Of a stretch of 10,588 bases of DNA, positions 1 through 6,531 are shown piece by piece. Within the stretch, counting starts at the first letter, position 1, and the number at the start of each line of letters is the position of its first letter. Both the position numbers and the translations under genes were made by a program. Origin of the DNA: Methanomassiliicoccales archaeon (GTDB lineage Archaea > Thermoplasmatota > Thermoplasmata > Methanomassiliicoccales > JACIVX01); NCBI GenBank assembly GCA_024464195.1, contig JANHAK010000022.1, positions 1 through 10,588 of the forward strand, given 5' to 3'. Below the pieces are notes generated by a model, which worked only from the letters and a program-made list of their open reading frames with translations, had not been told where the DNA came from and did not search any database.

Positions 1-388
1 GGTTAATTTCGCCGGCGATCTCGAATCCCATTTTTTTATAGAAATTGATCGCAGGAAGATTGCTTTTTCTTACTTCTAATGTAATATAGTGAATCCCTCT
101 CATCGCGCACTTCGAACAAAATTCTCGAAAAAGAATAGTACCGAGTCCTCTTCGTTTCATTTCGTCTTTAACTGCCAACATAAGGATTCTTGCTTCTCTT
201 TTTGAAATTGTTATGCCGAGAATGAACCCCTGAATCTGTCTGTTGTCCTCGATTACGATGAAACCATCGGACCAGCAGGAAAAGACATTAAGAAAAAGTT
301 CTGGCGTATATCTTTCTTTCAGCTCCGTGCATGCAAGGTCATAAACCTGAGGAAGATCGGTGATGTTGAAGCGTCTCAATATCAACAT
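1..388 (-). CDS. GNAT-family N-acetyltransferase, RimI-like (3' end cut by window edge)
   Basis: About 129 residues can be read before the window ends, starting MLILRRFNITDLPQVYDLA. The frame shows the GNAT acetyl-CoA-binding signature R-R-G-L-G-T (residues about 79-84, after LAVKDEMK) on the usual strand-helix, and the later LEVRKSNLPAINFYKKMGFE segment, which is the conserved C-terminal part in RimI-type enzymes. RimI-like proteins transfer acetyl groups to protein N-termini; archaeal members often act on many protein N-termini, but the substrate here cannot be told from sequence. The ATG lies one base after the TGA of the upstream surface PLD protein, so the two are probably co-transcribed and translationally coupled. 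No strong Shine-Dalgarno is present, only a weak GAGA about 10 bases upstream. The fold call is firm; the exact substrate class is not. Confidence 0.88.
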   Translation of the reverse strand, partial: MLILRRFNITDLPQVYDLACTELKERYTPELFLNVFSCWSDGFIVIEDNRQIQGFILGITISKREARILMLAVKDEMKRRGLGTILFREFCSKCAMRGIHYITLEVRKSNLPAINFYKKMGFEIAGEIN

Positions 389-389
389 T

Positions 390-2531
390 TCATTTATCTC
401 TTCTGGCGGACTTAATCTTTTTGTATATAAAATATATAGTAGTTCCGCAACATGCAGTTATTATTGCACCAATCGCCGTGCTTGAACATCCTTTCTGATC
501 GACTGCCTTTACATTAACATGCAAAAGAACACTTGCACTGTTGTTATAAGCATCGACCAATGTGAGTACGACAACATTTCTTCCTGGCTTGAGCGTCGTT
601 AGCCATCTTGTTCCATTCCACTCAACGGTTCCATCGCCCCCCAAATCCCATAGATATTTGAGGATTCTGGAATTGTCATAGGAATCCGATGCATCAAAGA
701 CGATGAGGGTTCCCGCAGTGACATTGAGTGACTTCCAGGGCACATTTATGATTGGAGGATATGGATCGATACTCCAATCCTTCCAGAACAAGAGGGTGAA
801 GTATTCGGCAATATCATGCGATTCGATTTCTAAACCAACTTCTCTATTGTCCCAGAATGAAGAATTCACCCAATTCATGCTCGAAACCACAACGATATCG
901 TCAACAATGATCCCTTTGTTATGAAGAAGCCTAAATGGTTGGTACTTCGAAACAAGTCTGGTCTCCAAGTCGATTGATGATAGTTTCGCAATTTCATTCA
1001 ATTTCTGGACAACTAAAACATTGTTATTCCCATCCTGTGTATTGAACCATGAAGAATCGAGCAAGAAACGCACGGTAACACCACGATTTGCGGCATTGAG
1101 AATTGAAGATATGATTTCACTGTGGTCTATCCAGGATGGATCGCAGTAGAATTGTTCGATCAGAATTCTTGATTTTGCCCTATTAATGAGCTCAATCAAA
1201 CGTTCATAAGAAAAGTCGGGCGAGACAATTGGTCTTACGATTCCGCGAAACACGGATATATCTTCCAGGACCTCATGGCAATCCATTTGGCATGCGTTTT
1301 CTGCGATTCTGTGAATCACAGTATTTTCAGAAATTGAAAGGTATTCTTGAGCGGTGCGGACATCTATCATTGACTGACAGCAATCTTCCTCGAAGATCAT
1401 AGAGAAATATAATGCAAGGGTTCGATCCTCAACAGTTACTCCCCAACCCCTGTTAAAATCAAGTCCTTCCGATACCCAATTCTCGGACATGATGATGATT
1501 CTTCGGTCATCTATAATGGCATACTTACTATGAAGGTACCTATATCGTTTGAATCCATCATATGAAGTCATAAAAAGGACTTGAACTCCGTTGGTATGCA
1601 ATTTTATGGCGCTTTCTCTTGTTTCTTTTGATAAACCACCGACGGGTTGTCCTTCAAGCAAGACACGCACATCCAAACCTCTCCTTGAACAATTACAAAG
1701 CTCGTCAACAATTACATTATCATTCAAATCGTAGAGAGACACTTTTACTGATCGGGCAGCATATTTCAATTCTCGGCAAATTCTTATTCTTGCTTCTTCA
1801 GGCGCGGAAAATGGCTCGATTACTCCATAGCTTTCGATCCCAAGAAAATGCGACCGCCCAGGTGGCTCAATTCGCCAATCAGCAGATGTGTTTGTATCTC
1901 GCCAGGGCTGATATCTAATCGCCGCCTCTCTTTTTCCTATTTTTGCAACTGGATCGCCAATCCATTCAATTCCTGCATAGGCAGAATTTCCGTATATAAA
2001 AACATCAACGGTATGTCCTTTTTGATCAAGAAGAAGAACTTCATCGCCTGTGTCAGCGAGTTGAAATCGGCCAGATTTCTTGAAATAGGTGCTATTAATT
2101 TCAATAATTCTTTTTTGAGGGTAGATCTTCTCAACCCAGGATTTATTCCAGGTTAAAACGATTTCTTCATTTCTTCTAATGATAATGTCGATTGAGAATT
2201 TCAACTGACCTTCCAAATCTGAAATTGACCAGTTCAGAAGAGAAATCTCATCTTCGAGGGGATTGCCAATAACAAGATATTCAGAAAAAAACGAGGGAGC
2301 AACCTCTGTAATGAGTAAACAAGAGGAATTTCTCGAATCAAATTGGGTTTGATTTCTTTCTTCTCTATTCCCGTTCATCTCTGCAACTATCTGAGAGAAT
2401 TCTGAGGGTTTTCCATTATCATTCATATTAAAAATCAGGTCATTATGTAAATCCAACAATTGAGAAGATGAGAGGCCAAGAATAAGGAGGGGGAGGAGGA
2501 CCGAGGTGAGTGAGAAATTTGGGCCTCTCAT
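390..2531 (-). CDS. Secreted, membrane-anchored lamin-tail / phospholipase D-like / PKD protein
   Basis: 713 residues. Residues 1-24 form a signal peptide-like segment (MRGPNF followed by a Leu/Ser-rich core). Residues about 70-225 look like a lamin-tail domain (LLITEVAP start, later DTGDEVLLLD and GIEWIGDP). Two PLD half-sites follow: H334-x-K336-x4-D341 with S349-x-N351, and H537-x-K539-x4-D544 with S551-x-N553, so both catalytic HKD motifs are intact. Residues about 590-676 are a PKD-type domain (FDASDSYD, then LWDLGGDG). Residues about 683-703 are hydrophobic and are followed by K/R-rich KKIKSARRDK, a membrane anchor with a cytoplasmic tail. Eleven N-x-S/T sequons and about a dozen cysteines suit an extracellular, glycosylated protein. 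PLD-superfamily enzymes cut phosphodiesters in lipids or nucleic acids; prokaryotic lamin-tail domains often accompany membrane-associated nucleases, so an extracellular nuclease is a reasonable guess. The substrate is unproven. There is no Shine-Dalgarno; a TATA-like element 28 bases upstream suggests a leaderless mRNA. Confidence 0.88.
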   Translation of the reverse strand: MRGPNFSLTSVLLPLLILGLSSSQLLDLHNDLIFNMNDNGKPSEFSQIVAEMNGNREERNQTQFDSRNSSCLLITEVAPSFFSEYLVIGNPLEDEISLLNWSISDLEGQLKFSIDIIIRRNEEIVLTWNKSWVEKIYPQKRIIEINSTYFKKSGRFQLADTGDEVLLLDQKGHTVDVFIYGNSAYAGIEWIGDPVAKIGKREAAIRYQPWRDTNTSADWRIEPPGRSHFLGIESYGVIEPFSAPEEARIRICRELKYAARSVKVSLYDLNDNVIVDELCNCSRRGLDVRVLLEGQPVGGLSKETRESAIKLHTNGVQVLFMTSYDGFKRYRYLHSKYAIIDDRRIIIMSENWVSEGLDFNRGWGVTVEDRTLALYFSMIFEEDCCQSMIDVRTAQEYLSISENTVIHRIAENACQMDCHEVLEDISVFRGIVRPIVSPDFSYERLIELINRAKSRILIEQFYCDPSWIDHSEIISSILNAANRGVTVRFLLDSSWFNTQDGNNNVLVVQKLNEIAKLSSIDLETRLVSKYQPFRLLHNKGIIVDDIVVVSSMNWVNSSFWDNREVGLEIESHDIAEYFTLLFWKDWSIDPYPPIINVPWKSLNVTAGTLIVFDASDSYDNSRILKYLWDLGGDGTVEWNGTRWLTTLKPGRNVVVLTLVDAYNNSASVLLHVNVKAVDQKGCSSTAIGAIITACCGTTIYFIYKKIKSARRDK

Positions 2532-2555
2532 CGTTAATATGAAGTAAAGAGCTAG

Positions 2556-2562
2556 ATTTTAA
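2556..2562 (-). promoter_or_regulatory. Candidate TATA box for the surface PLD gene
   Basis: On the minus strand this reads TTAAAAT within GGTTAAAATCT. Its centre is about 28 bases upstream of the ATG at 2531 and there is no Shine-Dalgarno between them. Archaeal transcription starts about 25 bases after the TATA box, so the mRNA would begin at or next to the start codon. The call rests on spacing and composition only. Confidence 0.4.
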
Positions 2563-2641
2563 CCGAGGCGTATACAATTAATCTATACCAATTCCCATAG
2601 TTTCGATGAAAAATCATTCGTCGCACCTTTTTCCAGTATTA

Positions 2642-2672
2642 GAAGATAAGATGAAAAAATGGTATTATCTTC
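2642..2672 (-). terminator. Possible terminator after tpiA: 8-bp inverted repeat enclosing a T6 run
   Basis: GAAGATAA (2642-2649) and TTATCTTC (2665-2672) are perfect reverse complements separated by 15 bases. On the minus strand the loop contains TTTTTT (2654-2659). The element begins 13 bases after the tpiA stop, where the gluconeogenic operon should end and before the promoter of the next minus-strand gene. Archaeal termination depends mainly on U-runs, so the T6 run may matter more than the hairpin. Confidence 0.4.
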
Positions 2673-2685
2673 GTGAAAATTGTTT

Positions 2686-3366
2686 TCAAAGGTATCTAAT
2701 AAGATTCTCCAGGGCGCTTTTCACGTCGGATGATTTAACAATACCCGAGGCCAGAAGTACTCCATCTGCTCCAAGTTCAATCGCCCGTTTAACGTCCTCT
2801 CCCTTTTTGACGCCCGCACCACAAAGAACTGGTATTTTTTCATCAACTTTTCTAACTGACTCAATGGCATTCGTAACGACTTCAGGTTTAGCTGTTGTAA
2901 CTGAAATATCTCCGCCGATAAGTTCTGGCGGCTCAACCGCAATAAAATCTGGCTTAAAGAATGCAATCGCGCCCGCTGCATCTGCTGTGTCTGCACAGGC
3001 AACGGTCTGTAAACCATTTTTCTTGCACATGGAAATTGCTTTTGCGATATCTGAGAAGATCATTTTTCTTTCCGAGTGATTTAATAGGGTTCCAGCTGCC
3101 CCCGTCGCTTTAACACTTGATGGGGTAATCCAGCCTGTTTGTGCTCCAGCATCAATAGGATCTACATGTTGAGATAGAACGGGGATACTTACTGAAGAAG
3201 CTACCAACGAGAGCTCGACGATAGGTGGACAAACCGAGATACAAACATTCATGCTCCTTGAAACTTCCTGACAGATTCTTGCCATTGAAAGAGATCGGTA
3301 GCCCTCCACTTCTCTGTACGTTTTGAAGTTGACGATGATTGCCGGTGTCGAGATCTTAGTCGACAT
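2686..3366 (-). CDS. tpiA: Triosephosphate isomerase (archaeal type)
   Basis: 226 residues when started at the ATG at 3366, which gives the usual compact archaeal length (about 220-230) and puts the first barrel strand and NFKTY at the N-terminus. It interconverts dihydroxyacetone phosphate and glyceraldehyde 3-phosphate in the cytoplasm. Visible active-site residues: Asn13 and Lys15 in VNFKTY, catalytic His97 in LLNHSER, catalytic Glu145 in AVEPPELIGGGD-like context (actual AVEPPELIGGD), and phosphate-binding glycines in LCGAGVKKGEDV (about 181-192) and GADGVLLASGIV (about 199-210). The frame stays open 31 codons further upstream, but that stretch lies inside the preceding gene and does not resemble TIM. 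The start overlaps the end of the FBP aldolase/phosphatase gene by 11 bp, with AAGGAT five bases before the ATG. This coupling suits joint supply of triose phosphates for gluconeogenesis. Confidence 0.96.
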   Translation of the reverse strand: MSTKISTPAIIVNFKTYREVEGYRSLSMARICQEVSRSMNVCISVCPPIVELSLVASSVSIPVLSQHVDPIDAGAQTGWITPSSVKATGAAGTLLNHSERKMIFSDIAKAISMCKKNGLQTVACADTADAAGAIAFFKPDFIAVEPPELIGGDISVTTAKPEVVTNAIESVRKVDEKIPVLCGAGVKKGEDVKRAIELGADGVLLASGIVKSSDVKSALENLIRYL

Positions 3367-4498
3367 CGACCATCCTTTCCTTGAGTTTCTTAATAACTGA
3401 CGGCTTCGTGGTATATTCCATTTCTTCTGGAGATACAATACCTGGCATGAATGGCCCATGTCCTCTCATATAGATACTTACCCTGACAGCCCTTCTTCTC
3501 GCCTCATCCCATACGCTTCCAGCAAAGTAGTCAACAGGCGTGTGGACACCAGGGGGTGATCCTGGCTCTTCTAGACCTTGAAATCGTCCATTGCTTATTT
3601 GGAAGCCTAGGCAAACGATTCGCGGTGGCCCATCAAAAAATGAAGGATCAGAATCTTCAACTGAGCATGGATACCATGCACCATAATGTGATCCCCGCAT
3701 CCACCCAGCTACGAGTTGCGGGAACATGAAAGGTTGTAATACTTCCCCAACAGCTGGCAATCCGCTTTGGCAGCGAACGATCATGACGGGATCGTCTTTC
3801 CCGACATATTTTCCAGCCGCGAAATTGAGTTTCTCTGTACTAACGACGGCCGCTATTCCTATCTCGTCGATCTTGCTGTAAACTCTCTTGATTGCATATC
3901 TAGTAGTATCGCCGAGAAGACTCAAAATGTCGTAACTCTCCTCAGGTGCGCTCATAATAATCTTCTTCGATTCGCACACATCCACAATTTCGAACTTGAA
4001 TCCTAGATGGACTCGGGGATCGATGACGAGGCCTGCCGTGGTAAAAGGATCCATGAAAATTCTTGTTAGTGGGAGCGAAAATGAGGAGGGCTCAGTCTTA
4101 TCAGCCATAAAAAACAGCACTGGTTCAGACGGTCTTTCATTGAATTCCATCTCAGCAGCGCCAGGACCTGCACCTCTGACATTGCCGCTGAACGCGTCCT
4201 TCAAAATATCCTGGCCAGCAGCATATAATTTCATGTCCTTTGCAATCTTTGCGGCCTCCTGGAACGCTTCCCAGGCCAGATGATGGACTTCCTTGTTGTT
4301 TTCTCCTTTTCGATGGGACATGAAGAGATTGATATCATCGCCAACCCTCGTAACATAAAAATCCTCGATCACTCCGGCCTTAACACCGCTCATCAACGTT
4401 TCTCTGCATTTTTCCATCATCTTCGGATGAGGACGTGAATGCCCAGCAACCGACCCAACATCTGCCTTTATTACAGAAACAGTGACCTTGTTCGCCAT
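3356..4498 (-). CDS. fbp: Bifunctional fructose-1,6-bisphosphate aldolase/phosphatase (class V FBPase)
   Basis: 380 residues from the ATG at 4498. The enzyme condenses dihydroxyacetone phosphate with glyceraldehyde 3-phosphate and then removes the C1 phosphate, giving fructose 6-phosphate; it makes gluconeogenesis one-directional in archaea. The family N-terminus is clear: KVTVSVIKADVGSVAGHSRP with Asp12 and His20, then Asp54-Asp55, Gln96 and ADKTEPSSF (Asp133, Lys134), which supply metal and phosphate ligands. KYVGKDDPVMIV contains Tyr231, Lys234 and Asp235, the expected positions of the Schiff-base lysine and its partners by comparison with the Sulfolobus/Thermoproteus enzymes. The C-terminal EEMEYTTKPSVIKKL is also typical. 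A TTG start at 4510 would add four residues (MGLE); the ATG is preferred because it gives the canonical N-terminus and has GGGA six bases upstream. It is the first gene of an operon with tpiA. Confidence 0.97.
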   Translation of the reverse strand: MANKVTVSVIKADVGSVAGHSRPHPKMMEKCRETLMSGVKAGVIEDFYVTRVGDDINLFMSHRKGENNKEVHHLAWEAFQEAAKIAKDMKLYAAGQDILKDAFSGNVRGAGPGAAEMEFNERPSEPVLFFMADKTEPSSFSLPLTRIFMDPFTTAGLVIDPRVHLGFKFEIVDVCESKKIIMSAPEESYDILSLLGDTTRYAIKRVYSKIDEIGIAAVVSTEKLNFAAGKYVGKDDPVMIVRCQSGLPAVGEVLQPFMFPQLVAGWMRGSHYGAWYPCSVEDSDPSFFDGPPRIVCLGFQISNGRFQGLEEPGSPPGVHTPVDYFAGSVWDEARRRAVRVSIYMRGHGPFMPGIVSPEEMEYTTKPSVIKKLKERMVDVD

Positions 4499-4540
4499 TT
4501 CCAATCCCAATCCTCTGCAATCCGAAAATACAACTGTCTG

Positions 4541-4548
4541 TATAAAAC
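4541..4548 (-). promoter_or_regulatory. Candidate TATA box for the fbp-tpiA operon
   Basis: On the minus strand this reads GTTTTATA, about 46 bases upstream of the fbp ATG. Transcription would start near 4519, leaving a leader of roughly 20 bases that carries the purine-rich GAGGATTGGGATTGG stretch as ribosome-binding region. The assignment rests on position and composition. Confidence 0.45.
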
Positions 4549-4598
4549 ATTTACATCGAGCTTAGTGAATCACCTATTGCTATGAATTTACAATGAAT

Positions 4599-4611
4599 AA
4601 AAATAAAAAAA
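4599..4611 (-). terminator. T-rich terminator downstream of the ferredoxin gene
   Basis: On the minus strand the sequence reads GCG then TTTTTTTATTTTTATT, starting about 87 bases after the ferredoxin stop and about 50 bases before the fbp TATA box. Long, interrupted U-tracts like this are the main intrinsic termination signal in archaea. The position between two minus-strand units supports the call. Confidence 0.55.
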
Positions 4612-4697
4612 CGCTTGCTCAATGTGAAGAGATCAATGAGTCTATCTTCTCGATATTATTATCGTAAAAGGATAAAGAGTTTGATCATTTAAATGAT

Positions 4698-4928
4698 TCA
4701 ATCTTCCAATACTCTGATTGCGTTAACAGGACAAGCATCTGCTGCTCTATTCGCGCATTCTTTTAACTCCTCCGGAATCTGACCCTGCCCTGGCTCACCC
4801 GCACGGTATTTTTCCTGGATATCCGAAAGACCATCATCACCCTCAACGAAAACTTCCGGACACTCGTCGTTATAACAGAGCCCACATCCAGTGCATTCTT
4901 CTCTATCAATATCCACTTTCGGAGACAT
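4698..4928 (-). CDS. Small [4Fe-4S] ferredoxin
   Basis: 76 residues, acidic, soluble electron carrier. Cys12-x2-Cys15-x2-Cys18 in CTGCGLC plus Cys66 in ACPVNAI would hold one [4Fe-4S] cluster. Cys23 (ECPEVF) and Cys58 (KECANRA) correspond to the extra cysteine pair that forms a disulfide in Pyrococcus/Desulfovibrio-type single-cluster ferredoxins; the Cys58-Cys66 spacing of eight matches that pattern. The gap between Cys18 and Cys23 is four residues where CxxCxxCxxxCP has three. A loop around residues 36-53 (KYRAGEPGQGQIPEE) lengthens the middle. The frame is open upstream to 5141, but that part lacks ferredoxin similarity and runs antisense into aspS; the ATG at 4928 gives the standard N-terminus. 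There is no Shine-Dalgarno, and a TATA-like element 27 bases upstream suggests a leaderless mRNA. The redox partner cannot be inferred, since no oxidoreductase gene adjoins it. Confidence 0.93.
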   Translation of the reverse strand: MSPKVDIDREECTGCGLCYNDECPEVFVEGDDGLSDIQEKYRAGEPGQGQIPEELKECANRAADACPVNAIRVLED

Positions 4929-4950
4929 GAGATTTGGTATAGAGCAAAAG

Positions 4951-4960
4951 GATATTATTG
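4951..4960 (-). promoter_or_regulatory. Candidate TATA box for the ferredoxin gene
   Basis: On the minus strand this reads CAATAATATC, centred about 27 bases upstream of the ferredoxin ATG, with no Shine-Dalgarno in between. The spacing suits a leaderless transcript. Another AT-rich candidate (ATTTAAAC, about 60 bases upstream) cannot be excluded. Confidence 0.35.
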
Positions 4961-5070
4961 TTTTCGGTATCTTGTTCGAATTATTGTTTAAATCTGGCAT
5001 CGCAAAATTTTTCGGGGAAATCATGTCTTTCAGGCCAAGATTTCTTTGAGGATTCACGCAGACTTTACCA

Positions 5071-5078
5071 TTTATATA
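5071..5078 (+). promoter_or_regulatory. TATA box for aspS
   Basis: TTTATATA is a near-perfect archaeal TATA element preceded by ACCA. The predicted transcription start is about 5099, giving a leader of only about 12 bases that just contains the AAGGT ribosome-binding site at 5100-5104. It lies in the 182-bp region shared with the divergent ferredoxin gene. Confidence 0.65.
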
Positions 5079-5110
5079 TCCCGGTAACACATTTCCGGCA
5101 AGGTATTGAG

Positions 5111-6430
5111 ATGAACGGGCAATCAATGTTGAGGAATTCAAAATCGATCAACGATGGTGATCTGGGGAAAGAAGTCGTTGTTAAGGGGTGGGTACAGGAA
5201 ATCAGAAATCTCGGAGGGATTTCTTTTGTTATAATAAGGGACAGGTATGGTGTTATCCAGATTGCCATGCGAAAAAAGGACACCCCGCCGGATTTGTATG
5301 AAAAACTAATTGGAATTTCAAGGGAATCTGTGGTATCAGTCTCCGGCATTGTAAAAGAAAGTAAACAGGCGAAAATGGGGTTTGAAATCGTTCCAAAAAG
5401 TTGCGAGATTCTCAGCAAAGCGATGACACCTTTGCCGATGGGAGTGGTCGATAAAGTTGGCGTTGAAATGGAAACAAGATTCAATAATAGATTCCTTGAT
5501 CTTAGAAAACCGGAAATAAGAGCTATTTTTCAGATCAAGTCGATTGTAATGCAGCTTATCGACAAATATCTGGTGGATAAGGAATTCGTTGAAGTTTTCA
5601 CACCAAAAATTGTTGCATCAGGGGCGGAAGGAGGTGCAACACTATTCCCCATACAGTATTTCGATAAGAATGCCTATCTTGCGCAGAGTCCGCAGCTTTA
5701 CAAACAAATGCTTATGTCAACAGGACTTGATCGTGTTTATGAAATCGCACCAGCATTTCGTGCCGAGCCTTCCGATACAGTGAGGCATGTCTCTGAATTC
5801 ATCAGCTTTGATGGAGAAATGGCATTTATTGATTCCCAACGCGACGTTTTGGAAGTAATCGAGGGATGTATGCAATATGTGATCAAAGAGGTTGCCGATT
5901 CTTGCAAGGACCTCATCGAATTGATCGGAGTTCCAATTAGTGTTCCCAAATCTCCTTATCCAGTACTCAGATATAGTGAGGTGCTCGATATTTTATCATC
6001 TGAGGGTGCAGATATTGAGGAAGGGGAGGATCTTGGTACGGAAGAGGAGAAGTTGCTTGGTGAAGTGATGATGTCTAAAGGTTATGAGATGTATTGGATA
6101 ATCGAATATCCAGAGAAATTAAAGCCCTTTTATATTATGGAAAAAGATGGCACAGTTTTTTCTCATTCATTTGACCTTGATTACAAGGGACAAGAAATCG
6201 CGTCAGGAGGTCAGCGAGAGCACCGATACGATCGACTCGTTGAGAGAATGAAGAAAAAAGGGCTTAATATTGCATCCTTTGAATTTTACTTAAATGCATT
6301 TGCATACGGAATGCCGCCTCATGGTGGATGGGGGATTGGTTTAGAACGGTTCATTCAAAAAATGCTAAACCTTCCGAATATCAGAGAAGTGATTCTCTTT
6401 CCACGGGACAGAAACCGTCTTTCTCCATAA
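5111..6430 (+). CDS. aspS: Aspartyl-tRNA synthetase, archaeal type (probably discriminating)
   Basis: 439 residues, the usual length for archaeal AspRS. It charges tRNA-Asp with aspartate in the cytoplasm. The N-terminal OB fold (about 20-105: VVVKGWVQEIRNLGG, IIRDRYGVIQIA) binds the anticodon. Class II motif 1 lies around FNNRFLDLRKPEIRAIF (124-140), motif 2 around RVYEIAPAFRAE (208-219), and motif 3 at GIGLERFI (408-415). The aspartate-binding SPQLYKQ (193-199) and SGGQREHR (365-372) segments are present, as is the typical C-terminus REVILFPRDRNRLSP. Gln29 and Lys89 occupy anticodon-loop positions that separate discriminating from nondiscriminating archaeal AspRSs; Lys at the second position points to a discriminating enzyme. 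The ATG at 5111 is preferred over earlier in-frame starts because AAGGT lies six bases upstream and the TATA box allows only a short leader. Confidence 0.97.
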   Translation: MNGQSMLRNSKSINDGDLGKEVVVKGWVQEIRNLGGISFVIIRDRYGVIQIAMRKKDTPPDLYEKLIGISRESVVSVSGIVKESKQAKMGFEIVPKSCEILSKAMTPLPMGVVDKVGVEMETRFNNRFLDLRKPEIRAIFQIKSIVMQLIDKYLVDKEFVEVFTPKIVASGAEGGATLFPIQYFDKNAYLAQSPQLYKQMLMSTGLDRVYEIAPAFRAEPSDTVRHVSEFISFDGEMAFIDSQRDVLEVIEGCMQYVIKEVADSCKDLIELIGVPISVPKSPYPVLRYSEVLDILSSEGADIEEGEDLGTEEEKLLGEVMMSKGYEMYWIIEYPEKLKPFYIMEKDGTVFSHSFDLDYKGQEIASGGQREHRYDRLVERMKKKGLNIASFEFYLNAFAYGMPPHGGWGIGLERFIQKMLNLPNIREVILFPRDRNRLSP

Positions 6431-6517
6431 CGGCCAAAACAGATTGTTAAAATGAACCAAGGGGATTATCAGATGGTGTAAAGCAGATCGAAAGGTGATA
6501 GTCCCTGATGATAAAGT

Positions 6518-6524
6518 AAAGGTG
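6518..6524 (+). promoter_or_regulatory. Shine-Dalgarno site that sets the GTG start of the glycosyltransferase gene
   Basis: AAAGGTG lies seven bases before the GTG at 6532 and supports this non-ATG start. The site overlaps the TAA stop (6517-6519) of a three-codon ORF, ATG-ATA-AAG, which itself follows a second AAAGGTGAT (6491-6499). Confidence 0.6.
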
Positions 6525-6531
6525 TAGGATC

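Noticed and set aside
2606..3079. Plus-strand open frame of 157 codons antisense to tpiA
   Set aside because: It mirrors the TIM coding region, has low-complexity Ser/Ala-rich content (SAPSSIARLTSSP) and no family motif.
3367..3459. Upstream in-frame extension of triosephosphate isomerase (31 residues)
   Set aside because: It lies inside the fbp coding region, is unlike any TIM N-terminus, and the ATG at 3366 gives the canonical start.
3996..4283. Plus-strand open frame of 95 codons antisense to fbp
   Set aside because: It is a reverse-frame shadow of a highly conserved enzyme gene, with no ribosome-binding site and no recognisable domain.
4958..5110. Upstream in-frame extension of AspRS (51 residues)
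   Set aside because: It would cross the strong TATA box at 5071; the ATG at 5111 has a ribosome-binding site and gives the family's normal length.
4929..5141. Upstream in-frame extension of the ferredoxin (71 residues)
   Set aside because: It crosses the ferredoxin and aspS promoter region and the start of aspS; no ferredoxin carries such a leader and the residues show no domain.
5065..5484. Minus-strand open frame of 139 codons inside aspS
   Set aside because: It is antisense to the conserved OB fold, with no motif or initiation signal.
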